Shown here: positions 12,101 to 24,243 of the stretch, in pieces
Position numbering within the stretch: the stretch's first letter is position 1
How the letters are laid out: every line of letters begins with the position of its first letter
Source of the DNA: Odobenus rosmarus divergens
Lineage: Eukaryota > Chordata > Mammalia > Carnivora > Odobenidae
NCBI RefSeq assembly: GCF_000321225.1
Contig: NW_004450464.1
Location: forward strand, 3,233,569 to 3,297,568
Direction of reading: 5' to 3'
DNA length: 64,000 nt
The notes under the pieces: model-generated
What the model was told of the DNA's origin: nothing
Database searches by the model: none
Seen by the model: only the letters and a program-made list of their open reading frames with translations
Program-made: the position numbers and the translations under genes

Positions 12101-12954
12101 AATGACTTTAAAACAGAGCCAAAAAGGTTGTCAGCATTTTTTTATTCTGTATGCAATTCTCATGGTTATTATATCATCACTTCCCATCATACCCAATGAT
12201 TCTCAGAGATAAAAGGGTGAGGTAGGGGAAGGCTAGAGAGAAGGGAAGATAAAGCATCCCTCATGAGGGGTCTTATCAAAATCTCAGTTATGGAGTGGAT
12301 AGTTTGAAAGAAAGAAAAACAAATTTGGACTCAAGGGATTCTGATACTCCATATAAAAGGACTATGCTCATTTCCTCCCCATCCTCCACCTTAAGAATCA
12401 CTGCTTTAGGAAGTTTCTACTTTAAACTCTCCAACTATGCTGTTTTATAAACATATATAAATACATGTAGGGATATATTTACATATATCTACAATTACAA
12501 CTATACACATACATACAGGCACACCTTACATCTTTATCTGTAATCAAAGATACATATCAACAGTGGTTTTCCATAGAGATATGATGACATTCTGGCCAGT
12601 TGGCCAATCTGCAAGTCAGAACTAAGATGGGATAAGAAGAAACGGCTATTGGCAGTTCCCCCCCCACCCTGGATAGCTAGGTGTGGGAAAGAAAAGGTTC
12701 ACAGTGCCTTTCCCATTAGTTGAAATGTGCATAACAATGGGAAAATTGATAGGGACTTCAACAGACAACCATGGACAAGAGATAAGAGAAGCAAATTAAT
12801 TAGGTGATGAGTTTTCTCCCCTTATAAATAAGCATAACAAATGTGCCTTCCCTTATATGCCCTTGAGAATTACAATTGAAAAATATAAAAGGGAATGGTT
12901 GGTAGTTGCTCTTGTATCCATTAAAGTTCATAAGGTACTTACCATAGTGCCTTT
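9200..12954. other. Unique non-coding DNA, repeat-poor
   Basis: About 3.7 kb in which I recognise no transposon. A 98-codon plus-strand open frame (9410-9706) lies in a patch of higher G+C and ends near a pyrimidine tract plus CCCTACAG|AGG that looks like a splice acceptor. Without a matching donor or family resemblance I do not call an exon. A C9 run lies at about 12658-12666, and TATATA-rich sequence lies near 12450-12510. Confidence 0.5.
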
Positions 12955-13275
12955 TTATTTATTAATTCTTCAAATGTATGTGGGGTACCTGCTTTGTGCC
13001 AGGCACTCTTCCAGGTTCTAGGAACACAGCAGGGATCGAAACCCTTAGGGAAATGCCCGTCTATATGGAGTTTATAATCTAATGGAGGTGTGGTGAGTGA
13101 AGTCAGAGAGTAAAACAAATAAATAAGCAGTTTGGCAGATAATGAGAAATGCTATGAAGAAAAATGAGGAAGGGGATAGGGATTGTTGGCAGAGGGGATT
13201 TGCAATATATGGGGCAGCCGGGAAGACCTCGCTGAATTAGAATTAAAGACCTAAAGGAGAGGAGATGAATTACGC
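12955..13275 (-). mobile_element. L2 LINE 3' end
   Basis: Reverse complement of the L2 3' end. Plus-strand landmarks are TTAATTCTTCAAATGTATGT, TTTGTGCCAGGCACTCTTCC, GGAACACAGCAGGGATCGAA, ATGGAGTTTATAATCTAATG, AGAAATGCTATGAAGAAAAA and GGGAAGACCTCGCTGAATTA. About 320 bp is preserved. Confidence 0.88.
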
Positions 13276-15589
13276 TATTACTCTCAGTTTAGGACTTTCG
13301 CTATCTCCTTCAAATTGCAAATGACATAAGTTGTTCAACAATTGTGTTCGATAACCACTAAAACAGTTATAAAGCATTTTAAAAATTATAAACTTTTAGA
13401 AAACGCTACAGCAATGGGACACCACTCTACACTGCTATGGTCTAGTTTTAATTACATTTATAATTCATTCTTTATGCACATTTTGAATAAAATGTGCTAA
13501 GCAAGCCTTGTGCAGGAAAATGCCAGATTAGAGTATGTAAAACCATCTAAACTAAACATGTAGCTGAAACTAAATTATTTACTTTATAAACATTTCAAAT
13601 GTCAGAGTTTAACTCCGTTGACAAGTGTTTTCTTAAACGCTGTGCAGCAATTAAGGATAAAGACTGAAAAAAGTCAAGGTCAAGAAGCAGCGTTCTGTAA
13701 TTAGTCCAGAGTTAGGGCAGCTTTTTGCTAGGAGGAATTCATAACATGTTCAGAATGATAAGTGGGGCTGAAATTGATAAACAGTTTAATATTACAATTG
13801 CTTTGTTTTACTCTGACGCCATCACATTTGCTAAACAATGCAAATCCTTTATGAGATAAAAATCTCCTGATCATATTTCAAAGCTTTTAGTAGGAAGCAA
13901 ATGACAGTTCAGGTTGCAAGATAGATTAGATGACTTTAGTACTAATTCCAAAGAACAAAGATCTAAACTGACTGAAAAATAAATTCAGCCCCAAAAGTAG
14001 TTAATGCGGAACTGAAAACTTTACAATCCCAATTACAATCTGGGAGATTGTGGCAGATTTCAAGGCAGAGCTTCAAAAGGTCATTTATTTTATGTGGAAA
14101 ACGATTTGTTTTGAAAGAGAAAGACATGATTGGTGCTGGAAAAGCAATAAGTAACTTTTTTTTATCAGTTTTTAAATTTAGAAGTAAAATATGAAGTTAC
14201 TGATTTTAAAATTATTCAGGAAGCCAAATAGTTAATATGCACAATATATCATAACATTATCTTTTTTTCTCGCTTGCCTGAACATGTATAGGATGTAGAT
14301 ACTCTTCCAGAATGTTCTTAATCTCCCCCACAAGACATGGAGCCAGAGAGCATGTTACTTCATCCTTGTTTGAATTCTGCCACCCCTTCCTCACACCCCA
14401 GTGGCACATATTCTCGATGTCATCACTTCTCTTCCAAACTTTGGGATTTGATGAACTTCCTTAAACCATAGACCGGAGAGCCCCACAGAGCTTAATTTGT
14501 ACTCTGTTCATCTCCCTTTGTCTGTCTTTGGTTTCTACAGTTTCTCCATGCCTATACTCTTCTCGTAGAAATAATGTTACTGGTGGATGAAGAAAGGAAA
14601 TAAAACCCAGGATCATTTGTGTCATTTTACTATTAGTTTTGATCTTCTCCATAAACGAACTGGTGCTCTCTCCTCACATCTTACTCTGCTTGACCTGTGT
14701 GTGGTGTTAGACAGTGCAAACCACACGTTGAACTCTCACTGATTTTTTATCACAGACTTTTCTAGTCCTCCAAATTCTCTGGCTAATTGTCTCTCATCTT
14801 ACATAATTTTCTCAAGTTGGGATTCCTTCCCATTGTAGTTTCCACCAAGTCAAATGGATGACATTTGCTGTGGTAGTATTTTAATGCCAGTAAAAGCAGA
14901 GTCAGAAAAATGAAACAAAACAAAATATATATATAATGCAGTTGTAGGAAAGAATATAACAGATATCAAATGTCTTGAGACCTGCTGGATGAGCCATATC
15001 CTGTACAAGGATTAATTGATCCTCTGTAGGATCAAGACTACATTCTACTGACTGTTTTAGAAGAAAGAATATGTGCTGGTTTTGACATTTGACATAAATA
15101 AATACTTTGTGATGTCTGTGCTTCCATTTGTGGAGATTTGTCCTTAAACTGGAAATTCAGTATGAACATCTAGATGTGGGAGGGCTATGAATATAATATG
15201 ATTCCACCTAAATGTGCCAAATGAGCTCCATTTAAATACAAAGATGATTGAGTTTAACTCAACCATGCTGGCCTTGCTTCTATTTTGACGGTCTTTTAAA
15301 ATGAGCAGAAACCTCCTGTGGTTCATTGCCAGGTAAAGAGTTGGAGAAAACTAGGTTTAAAATACAGATTTCTTAATTCATAGTCTGCACTCTTCTGTTT
15401 GTGTTGAGCTTCCAGGAAAGGTTATAGACATTGTGTAATTGGAATTTAGCAAGCATTTTTCAAGTATCTCATGATAACCTTGTGAATAAGATGGATAAAT
15501 GTGGGCAGATGACAGGACAGACAAGTGGATTTGTGGCTGACTGCACAGTTGTACCCTGGTGCTTGATTAATGCGTCGATATCAGCGTAA
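13276..15589. other. Repeat-poor unique DNA with octamer/SOX-like motif
   Basis: About 2.3 kb free of recognised repeats. The part at 13560-14130 is complex AT-rich sequence and contains AACAATGCAAAT at 13834-13845, a SOX-type word overlapping a perfect octamer (ATGCAAAT). It also contains a GATA-type AGATAAAA and a TGACAG word. Short minus-strand open frames at 14461-14652 and 15144-15326 have no resemblance to known proteins. Confidence 0.5.
13834..13845 (+). promoter_or_regulatory. Overlapping SOX-like and POU octamer words
   Basis: AACAATG (13834-13840) overlaps ATGCAAAT (13838-13845). Both match textbook binding words for SOX and POU factors. Single motifs of this length occur often by chance, so this is a pointer and not evidence of function. 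Confidence 0.25.
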
Positions 15590-15960
15590 AAGTTGACGTC
15601 CAATGTCATTCCTCTGGGCGCTGTGTTTGGCCATGTTTTCTAGTTCATCACTTTAATCAAAGATCCACATGATGACAGGAAGCATACTCATCAAATTTGC
15701 TAATGATGCTAGGTTTGGAGAAAATTAATATACTGGTGACAGAATCAATCTTCAAATGCTTTCAACAGGCTGGAGGTATGGGTGCAAACAAACGACTTGA
15801 ATTTATCAGTAAAATATCAGCACTCAGCATTGGTGTATCAAGCACCGGTATACATGGCAGCATGAAGAAGGGCTAAGCTGGCTTCAGCGCAGAGAGATGA
15901 GGGGGTCAGTCCAAATGGAGCAAGAAGTTTTAGGGGACATGTGTGAGATGCCACAGAGAG
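15590..15960 (+). mobile_element. L3/CR1 LINE fragment, reverse-transcriptase 3' region
   Basis: Landmarks in CR1/L3 order are TGGGCGCTGTGTTTGGCCAT, TACTCATCAAATTTGCTAAT, GATGCTAGGTTTGGAGAAAA, CTGGTGACAGAATCAATCTT and CAACAGGCTGGAGGTATGGG. These words code for the region after the catalytic motif in intact CR1-clade elements. Frames are broken here. The 3' edge is uncertain: weak resemblance (GAAGTTTTAGGGGACATGTG) continues to about 15960. This is one of the oldest repeats in the window. Confidence 0.75.
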
Positions 15961-16138
15961 CGGGAGGGGAGTCTGAGGCTGCAGGAGCGGAACATAGGCA
16001 CATCAATGAAACAAAGCATAACTAGTGGCCAGTAGGGCCTGAGGGAAATGGTGGACTGTGGATGACTTTTGGACTTCAGGGTCCTGGTTTGTGGGGCATC
16101 CTAGAGTAGAACAGACAGATGTAGACATGGTAGACCAT

Positions 16139-16300
16139 GTGGCATAGGCAAAACACAAAAGCTATGGTGTCCAAAAGACCTGGGCTCAGATTCAAATGCT
16201 TAGAGTAAGTGAACTTAATTGTCCTGAGTGTCAGTTTTCTTAACTACACAATGTGGCTAATACTGTTTCTTTTGAGAGGTAAAATGATAAATCATGAAGA
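16139..16300 (+). mobile_element. MIR SINE
   Basis: Follows the tRNA-derived MIR consensus: GTGGCATAGGCAAAACAC, AAGACCTGGGCTCAGATTCA, GTAAGTGAACTTAATTGTCC, GTGTCAGTTTTCTTAACTAC and AATGTGGCTAATACTG. The core region is present and the 3' end has faded. Confidence 0.8.
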
Positions 16301-16379
16301 ACATGGATATTTTTTAATTTATGAACTTTGATTATTCATCAGGTTAAAAATTTCTCTATAATTGTCAATATTTTTTTTA

Positions 16380-17050
16380 CTGTGATTCTTGCACTGTTTC
16401 CCTGTTCTGCCTCTGTTCCGCTTTTCCTTGTTGATAGGTTTTTGCTCTCTAATAACTAACTAAATAAATAAATTTGCCTGAGATTTGTGTTTTATTAGAC
16501 TCTTGAATGGACCAAATTCTTGTTTACATTATTCTGATTTTTAGTGGTTTCTAATATATTTGCTGCTCCTTTCATCTTTATTATTTCCTCCCTAACCAAG
16601 ATCTTAAGATCTATTATTTTCTTATTTTCTTTATTTTATTCTTTTCCTTTTTTAACTACTACGAACATTTAAAATTATGAATGTCTCTCTGTGTACCACT
16701 TTAACCATTATGTAATATATGATCTTTCCACTAGTATTGTTTGTAATGTAAGTTTATTTCTATCCTGACCAAATTGTTATTTGGGAGCACTTAAATATTT
16801 TAAGTTTTTTGCTGATACTTAATGGCACTCTTTTCTTAATTGACTTTAAAGTGAAATTAACATACAATATCTGGTTTTTCATCTGGTTTTTCTATTTAAT
16901 AAGTTTCCAATATATAAGAATATTTGGGGGTAAAGACTTATTTCCCACTTGAGAGGGATTAATTCCTATTATACTGTGTTTTTATCCATTCTGTGTTATC
17001 TTCAGTTTTTGCTGATGTGTTCGTTACTTGATATATGGCATTTTTTTCCC
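16380..17050 (-). mobile_element. L1 LINE fragment, ORF2 endonuclease region (part 1)
   Basis: Plus-strand words match the reverse complement of L1 ORF2: TCTTTATTATTTCCTCCCTA, AATAAGTTTCCAATATATAA followed by GAATATTTGGGGG, TTAATTCCTATTATACTGTG and TGTGTTATCTTCAG. The next part of ORF2 (by eye about 400 bp) is missing, and L1 resumes at about 18200 after an L2. Divergence is high, as in L1M-age elements. Confidence 0.75.
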
Positions 17051-18199
17051 CTCCTGTGGCATTTGACACTGTTGACCCCTGCACCGTGGAAGTCTCCATT
17101 GCCCTGACTCACGTGGTCCGTCTTTCTTCTGACCTCTTCCTTCTCTGAACATTGTTTATTCTTCCCCTCTGTCTCTTCCTTCCCTCACCCCTTACAGCCA
17201 CATGTATTCTCCACCCTTCCTAACTCATTCCTACGAATTTTATCACTGCTACACTAGGCTGGCTTCACTTCTCAGTGGGGCCACCTCTGATCTCTATGGT
17301 GGACTTATCTACCCGGATTCCCACCAGGACCTTCAACTCAGAATGTTCCAGACTAAACCCATTGCCTTCCCCCAAACCTGCTCCCCTGAGTCTCTTTCTT
17401 TCTGCTGGTCAATTACTCCACTTTTATAAGCAAGCAACATAGGGTGTTGTCCCTTCATGTAACATCAAGCATTGTCAGTTTTGTGAGGTGAATGTAGCAC
17501 TCAAATCTGCATTGTCCTCTCTGCCGCATTGCCGGGAACCTCCCTCCCTTCCATGGCCTTCCCACCTCCAGTCTCAGCTCAAACTCAGTCCATTCCTGAC
17601 TTTCACAGGAGGGTTCACCATCAACATACAAATTCAACTCATTATTTCCCTGGGCAAAACCAGTTCTAGGCTCCCAGTTCTTCCCAGAATAGAGTTTAAA
17701 CTACTTAGCCTTGCTTACTTGATTTGTCTGTTCATGGTCTGTCCCTTTTGGCCTTCCAGCTCCAACTCGATCATTCTTCTTACCCTGTACACTCAAGAAT
17801 TGCTAACCCTTGAGCTGTTCTCCTGAGCTCTATCCTCTGTATTTTAGCACCATTTCTCTCCTCTGCCTGCAATGTCTCCGCCTTCAGCCCCCTACTTGAA
17901 CTAGAGAGTGTTTATTATCCTCTAGAGTACTCTCCCAACATCCTCATCTATGATCCTCTCTAATGCTCCCTCCTGGCCTCATGTCACGATTTAAAGCACT
18001 GCCTTCTCTACAGTAGGTCTTTACCTTTCATATACTGCTTAACGTTTCCATTATTGTGCTTAGCAAATTTTATTGCAGTTATCTGTGTAGATGCCTTCTT
18101 CTCTTAGACTGTGACATTTTTAAGGGAATAAATGGGTCTTATTCACATCTGTATTCACAGCGCTTAGTATAGTGCCTGGCTCATAATATGACTTGATAA
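17051..18199 (+). mobile_element. L2 LINE fragment, long (ORF2 to 3' end)
   Basis: Starts with GCATTTGACACTGTTGACCC, a hallmark of L2 ORF2. Then come AGACTAAACCCATTGCCTTC, AGAATAGAGTTTAAACTACT, GCCTGCAATGTCTCCGCC, ATTCACAGCGCTTAGTATAG and TGCCTGGCTCATAATATGAC at the 3' end. A 112-codon open frame (17488-17826) lies inside and has no separate identity. It sits between two minus-strand L1 pieces. Confidence 0.92.
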
Positions 18200-18671
18200 T
18201 GTAAAAATAAAAATGTGTTAAACCATCATATTTGGTGGATGGAAATACGATGTTGTGATTTTCTTATGATTGATTGTCTTCTATAATGGTATGATAACGT
18301 TCTTTAATCTAATGTCATAGTTACTGCCTTCAGTTCTGCTTTGGCTAATATTACCAACCATGTGACTCTTTTGTTCAGATTTGATTGATAGATCTTTGTT
18401 GAATATTTTATTTTTAGCCTTTAAATGACACATTGCTTTGTAAGCAGACAATTGTTGAATTTTTCAATGCAATCTGAGAATCTCTGCTTTTTAAATGAGG
18501 TAAGGGAGACAGTTTCATGCTTAATGTAATAATTTCTATTTTTTGTCTCCTACTTTTATCTAACTTTGTATTTGCACAATTTTTGGTAATTTAAGACTTC
18601 TCTTTGCTCTTCTTTCTATTTTGTGTGGAATTTGGCGCACAAAATTTAAGTGAAAGTTTATCACTCATTTC
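18200..18671 (-). mobile_element. L1 LINE fragment, ORF2 5' region (part 2)
   Basis: Reverse complement of L1 near the start of ORF2: ATGGTATGATAACGTTCTTT, TCTGCTTTGGCTAATATTAC, TTGTAAGCAGACAATTGTTG, CAATGCAATCTGAGAATCTC and CATGCTTAATGTAATAATTT. Collinear with the L1 at 16380-17050, apart from the missing piece replaced by L2. Confidence 0.78.
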
Positions 18672-18874
18672 TTTTTTAAATTTTTTAAAAAATTTTTCTT
18701 AGAGAGACTGTGTGTGAGCAAGGGGGGAGGGGCAGAGGGAGAATGAGAATCTTAAGCAGGCTCCATGCCTAGTGAGGAGCCCGATGTGGTGCTTGATCCC
18801 ATGGCCCTGATATCATGACATGAGCCAAAAACAAGAGTCAGTCACTTAACCAACTAAGCCACCCTGCCACCCCT
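18672..18874 (-). mobile_element. Carnivore SINE (SINEC), diverged
   Basis: Complement of the SINE: an A/T-rich tail region, GGGGAGGGGCAGAGGGAGAA, GCAGGCTCCATGCCTAGTGA, GATCCCATGGCCCTGATATC and AACCAACTAAGCCACCCTGC. It interrupts the surrounding L1. CACTCATTTCT (about 18662) and TACTCAATTTT (about 18878) may be the decayed target duplication. This is an older copy than those at 26375 and 51279. Confidence 0.92.
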
Positions 18875-19911
18875 AATACTCAATTTTTAATCAGTACCTA
18901 TTTTAGAATATTCTACAATGTCCTTAGTTCTGTATAGTCTTCTCTTTTCATAAATTGTAAAGAATTTGTTCCCTTTTGGCTTCATATGAATGCTTCCATT
19001 CATAATTAATCTGGACTTAACAATGCTTTAAATTAAAAAATATTATTAGCATTAATCTGCCGAGTTCATATTTACTTATATTTTCAATTAGTAGTGTTTA
19101 TTCGGTATAATACCTAGTGTAGATTCTCCAGCAGATATTACAGTGAATATCTCTATTCGGTGAATTTTCTAAGTCTTTCAAAGTATAATAATGTCTTGTT
19201 TTCATGAATGAGAAGTAACAAAACTGTTGATTCGAGTATATGGTGCTTTTCTATTTTTCTATGTTTGTTTTCTCTAGTGAAAAACCAAGAGTGTGATTTA
19301 TATTTCATAGCGGATTATCTACTTTTTTATAGAAGTATGTAGAATACTGTTCTTTCTTTGTATTGTGTCTTTAAAATGAGGCTCTGAATTGGATTCACTT
19401 TCTGATGGTTATACATAGCAATCAAAGATGCTATTTCTAGTCTGATTTCTTTTTCAGTTATGAAATTTGTAATCATACACATTTTTTTCCCAAAATTATT
19501 ATTATTGCTATTGAATCTTAATCTCCACTCTTCAGATGTTTCAACTTTTTAAATGTTTTCTTCATTATTAGTGTTTTTAGTCCTGGATTTTTAAAGTGTA
19601 TTTTGCCTTTGTTTTGACCTCAAATTCCTATTAACAATATATTTATTGCAAGTCATATTTTTCTAACCTATTTACCTCTTTGGTAAGATTTTTCGATCTT
19701 TCTATACTTTAATTTTATACGTCTCAGAGAGGGTCAATTTTAGATTTTATTCCAAGAAATTCACTGTCTTCTCCTTTGCTGTGGTTCAGAATTTTTTTCC
19801 TTTGGTCTTGCTTGTTGATTGTCACTTTTAATCTTTGACTTTTGCTGCTTTCTATCAGAATGTTTACTAAGTAGTTTTCTGAGGAAGGATTTCTTGCAAC
19901 ACAATCCACCA
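18875..19911 (-). mobile_element. L1 LINE fragment, ORF1-proximal region (part 3), diverged
   Basis: T-rich sequence that continues the antisense L1 after the SINE. Recognisable words are fewer: GAGAAGTAACAAAACTGTTG near 19210 and a series of TTTCTTT/TTTTAGTC blocks like the complement of L1 ORF1. The start is secure from collinearity, the right edge is not. Part of it may be unique AT-rich DNA. Confidence 0.5.
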
Positions 19912-20039
19912 TCATACTAAGAGTCTCAATTTATTTTCAAACAGATTATATTAAATATTTCATACTTTACCAGTAAAGCAGTTCCTATAGCATAAACAGG
20001 TTTATAAAACATACAAAGCTGCAATAAAAATGTGTAGCA

Positions 20040-20905
20040 TATATATGGAGAGAGGGAGAGGAAGGGAGAGAGAGAGATGATTTCCATAATACATAAAGAG
20101 TTTTACAAATATTAATGTTAACATTAATAATAAAAGATGACATCCCCAGGGGAAAAAAAGCAAAGGCTTAAACTGGTATTTTCCCCAAAAAAGCCAAGAG
20201 ACCAGTAGTCACATAGAAATTCTTCATCCTCACTAGCAATGAAAACAAAAATGCAAAGTAAAAATGATAAAATATTGTTCTATTTCTAACAAATTGCAAT
20301 GGAGTTTGGAGAGAATAGGGAAAAAATTTACATTTATAAGTAGTTCTTATTAAGGTATTCTAGCCTTCTGGACTGCAACTTTGGGTGATAATGTTCTATT
20401 CTTTTTAGAGCTATTCTGAATTTTCCAAATTTTCTACAACAAAGAGAAGGTAGTAACAAAGAAAATACAGTGTATGCTTAAGCCTAATAATAAATAATGA
20501 AGAGACTGAGAAGAGAGAAAAATACATCTGGTGAAACGGTTAGGGAACACATCCTACAATAAATAGAATTTAAACAGTGTTTTTATGGATTGATGAGATT
20601 CATCTGGAGATAATGGAGGACAAAGGGCTAATTTAGGTCAAGGGAAAGGCATTAGCAATGATAAAAAGAAAGAGTGCTTAGGCACTTGACTATGTTTATT
20701 AAGGAGGTAGATTTTAAATGTTATCACCACATTACATACACACTGAGACACACTCAAACACACAGTCACGTGAAGGGGTAGAGATGTTAACCTTATTGTG
20801 GTAATCGTTTTGCAAAATAACATGTATCTAGTCATCACTTTGCGTACCTTGCATATGTTATATGTTAATAATGACTCGATAAAGTTGGGAAAAATTTTAA
20901 AATTA
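20040..20905 (+). mobile_element. L1 LINE 3' end (L1M-type)
   Basis: ORF2 end words GAGTTTTACAAATATTAATG, TTCATCCTCACTAGCAATGA and AAATGCAAAGTAAAAATGAT are followed by a 3' UTR with TTCTGAATTTTCCAAATTTT. The characteristic end is TGTTAACCTTATTGTGGTAA ... GTTATATGTTAATAATGACT ... CGATAAAGTTGGGA near 20895. GA-rich simple sequence lies at 20048-20078. Frames are broken. Confidence 0.75.
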
Positions 20906-21019
20906 AAAACAAATGAAAAAAAACACAGGCAAAATCTTAAGAGAGAGAGGGAAAAAAGGGAAAACTACTGACAGTAATTTGTTTCTAATGATAAAATTTG
21001 AGTTTTCAAGTGAAAATTA

Positions 21020-21130
21020 GAACTCTGGTGTCTACCACTATGACCTTGAGAGCGTCAGTACTTAAAGACTTTTCCCATCAGATTTGTGGTGATATAAATA
21101 AATGTGATTTTTAGGTATTGCATAATGAAG
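21020..21130 (+). mobile_element. Probable MIR SINE fragment
   Basis: AACTCTGGTGTCTACCACTA, then TGACCTTGAGAGCGTCAGTA and CTTAAAGACTTTTCCCATCA, are in the order of the MIR core (accuracy is limited by divergence). Confidence 0.45.
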
Positions 21131-21798
21131 GGTGTCATCATTTGGAAGATCGACATGACTCAGAGCACTAATGTTTTCTAAATGACTAATGCATACATGG
21201 TGTTACAATATCATGATTGCTTAAAGATCCATTCAAAGTGAAAGAGAGACCAATGGATTTTAATATAGCAGACTACAAAAAGTTCATTGATACTGTTTCA
21301 GATCTTTATTATTATAACCCTTAAAAAAACTTTCTTTTGTTGAGATTTTCATGTTGTATCAAAGAATATATGTAATTATCTGAAAAGTCTTTTTAAATAG
21401 CTTTCATTTTTCCAAATGCATACCTATGTACATTTTCTTCATATACTTCAAGTAAAACAATATATTGAAACAAATTCAATGCAGAGGTAGATATGGCAAT
21501 TCAGCTGTCTTTCATTAAGACAGATGATAAAATTTTGCAAAAATGTAAAACAGTGCAGTTTTTCTTACTAAATTGTTTTTGTTTTGAAAAACAGTTGCTT
21601 TTCATAAAAAATTTTTTACAAATTAATAGAACACTTAGGATATTTTTGAGATCATTTGTTGACCAGGGAGCTGGAATAAAATGGGCTAGTACTGAGAAAT
21701 AATAAATATAACCTGTCTCTCTTTTGGTGATAAGTATGAATATTAGAACTGCCATTATGATAAAAGAATGGACAATGACATATAACCATTCATTCAAC

Positions 21799-21827
21799 AA
21801 ATAAATAAATAAATAAATAAATAAATA
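21799..21827 (+). repeat. AAAT microsatellite
   Basis: Seven uninterrupted AAAT units. No SINE body is attached on either side. Confidence 0.9.
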
Positions 21828-22690
21828 TATGGTATGGTCCCCTATCCTGAGAATAATTTCTTCAGAGCTCTATTTTTACAAATAAAAATCTTACTTTATG
21901 ATGGTTGACATTTTCTATTTCAAACCATATTGTGGTAAAAAGTATATTATCTCTGAAGAAGACGGAGATATAGTCAGTGTAAAAGATATCACAATTGAGA
22001 TAACAAGCAAACAAGAAAATATACCTCAGCATAGCCTACATGTTCTCAACAGATTAGTTTAGAATCCTGAAAATTTGTTTGTGTCATTGGCTTTAAGACC
22101 AAAAGTGGAAACAACTTGGTACTAATCAAGCTTAGATGACCCCACCTAACTATTTCAGCCAACCCCTGGTGCTCTGGCTGATTTGATTGGTTGGGTGGCC
22201 ATCAGGCCCATGCACATGGGAGCTACTCAGTGAGGATTTAATTCGCTTCTTTCTGAATTGGCACCAGGGGGACTCCAAGTTGGACCTGTTGGTAGCAGTT
22301 CATAGCATATACTGCAATGGTTTCTCTAGATATCTAAGAGGAATATGGAGGAGCCTCTGTCCACATCCCCTTTTCTTTTCTCCTTTGGAGGCAAAGTCAG
22401 TGTACAAAAAGCAGGAAAGAAGGAAAGCAGAAAGGCTATGTCATACCAAAAACAAAACAAAAAAAACAACAACACAACAGATTGCCCAGAAGTAAAGGAA
22501 AGTAAGGCCGGATGGAGTGGAGGGTGACTTGGAGTCTTTTGCAGTATTCTCCATCTGAAATCAGGGGGATGTAGGCTATGTGGCCTCACCACCAATAGTA
22601 GATAGATGATGTAGTCTATCTACTGTGTTAGTCATTGGGTTTAGAGTTCTGGCCATAAATTGTTTTTATTGAATTTTACAATTTCTCCCC

Positions 22691-23149
22691 AATGATCGTG
22701 CATGTCTATCTCAGTATTGCTCCTTTTCTAGGTCTTTGCAGGAATAAAAAACATTGGCTTTGTTCTCGAGAGCACAGTCCTCTACACGATGAGTCAGAGG
22801 ATTCCTCTCTTCCACTCCTTTGCCTCCCTCCTTACTTTGCGGTCATTAGCATTCGGTGCTCTCATTTCCATTCTAGCCACACCATTCCTGTTTGTGTGGT
22901 CTTATGCCTGTGTGGTTTTGACATGCTCTTTAATATTTCTCTCTGGCTCTATTTTCTCTGACAGTATTTCTAATATAATGTTAATCAGTTCTATTGTTTC
23001 TGATGAGCATACTGAGCATAAGGGTCCAGAATGACATATTAATTGTAGTTTTGAGTTTAATGTTGTGATTTGGGTTCTGTGGGTACGTTTGCTCTGAATA
23101 AGTAGAGATGGAGAGAGATTTTATGTTTTCCAGCCTATCTTAGGTCAGA
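22691..23149. other. Unique DNA with overlapping short open frames
   Basis: Plus-strand frames 22692-22961 and 22789-23034 (89 and 81 codons) encode hydrophobic, leucine/serine-rich peptides. That is expected from translated T- and C-rich DNA. No family resemblance, so neither is called as a gene. Confidence 0.5.
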
Positions 23150-24243
23150 AGATCCTGCTAGATCCTTTCAATGGCCAACGACCGTCTTACAAACTGTGGT
23201 GGCTGATGCTTTTTCGGAGCTCATGTTCATCTGCAGCGCGCACCTCACACAGTGTATTAGACATGCTATGTTCGGGAGCTCAGCAGGGCTCCCGATGCAA
23301 GTCAAGGCTGAGAAGTCTCTGATTTCATGTCAGGCCAATGCTGTACTCTTCACACCAGAGATGAGCTATTGCTTTTCTATGTGTTTTAAATTGAGGGGGG
23401 AAAAAAAAAAAAGGAAAGGAAAGCCCAGTACGGGATTTATGAATAAACAGTTTTAACTTACTACCACTGGCCACATTGTAATTTGAGCTGCTGAAGAGCT
23501 CTGGAATCTAACTGATATCCTTGGGAAAGGTTTAAATGCAGGGCTGCGGACGTGAGCTGAACAGTCTGTCAGCCGCAGTGTTGCAGTCTTGCAAAGGCAC
23601 CCGTCAGTGTGGGCGAAGAGTTCCAGAAATGTGTTCTCTCCTGTCATCCCCACAGGACCTGTGGACCCACAGGCCTGACTCATGCCGGTGATGGCTGCGA
23701 CATTTATGGGCCAGGCTGCATGTCTTTTATCGAGAGACAATTACTGGGGATAGTGCTGAGGCATGACTGAGCCTCTGGGCACAGTAGCTGTCTCACCTAC
23801 TGCTGCGGTGTGTGAATTAATGATCAGATGGATTCAGCAGGTTGTACAACATTAACTTCAAATTGTCAGCTCCACTGCGAGTGTCCGACAGTCTTCCTTT
23901 TATTCCCTCTCTTTCATTCTGAGGCTGAATTTAGAAGAATAAACACTTCCTTCCTTACATTTAAGCTGCTTGACGAGTCTCCGAGCAGGGATATTGGAAG
24001 TTCTTGTTTTCACTCCGGTGGCTTTGGTGATGACGTGTCCAGACCGTGACGGAACGTTCCCTGCCTCAACTTCCTCCTGACCGAAATAGTAAGAGACCTT
24101 TTACATCATTGCTTAGGAGCTCAGTAGTGTCTCGTTGCCTAGGGCTGGGAGAACATGATCTGTGCCACCTCAGGGACTATTTATAGAGCTCCATTTTTGG
24201 CATGGTGCTATTATAACTCGCCAAACAGCCTTGTTAGGTTTCC

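Larger units (their letters stand above)
20906..22690. other. Unique non-coding DNA with small repeats
   Basis: Apart from a probable MIR (21020-21130) and an AAAT run (21799-21827) no repeat is seen. Opposed open frames at 21501-21800 and 22187-22595 overlap each other and have no recognisable product. An A-rich AAACAA patch lies at about 22448-22480. Confidence 0.5.

Noticed and set aside
17488..17826. 112-codon plus-strand open frame
   Set aside because: Inside the plus-strand L2 at 17051-18199.
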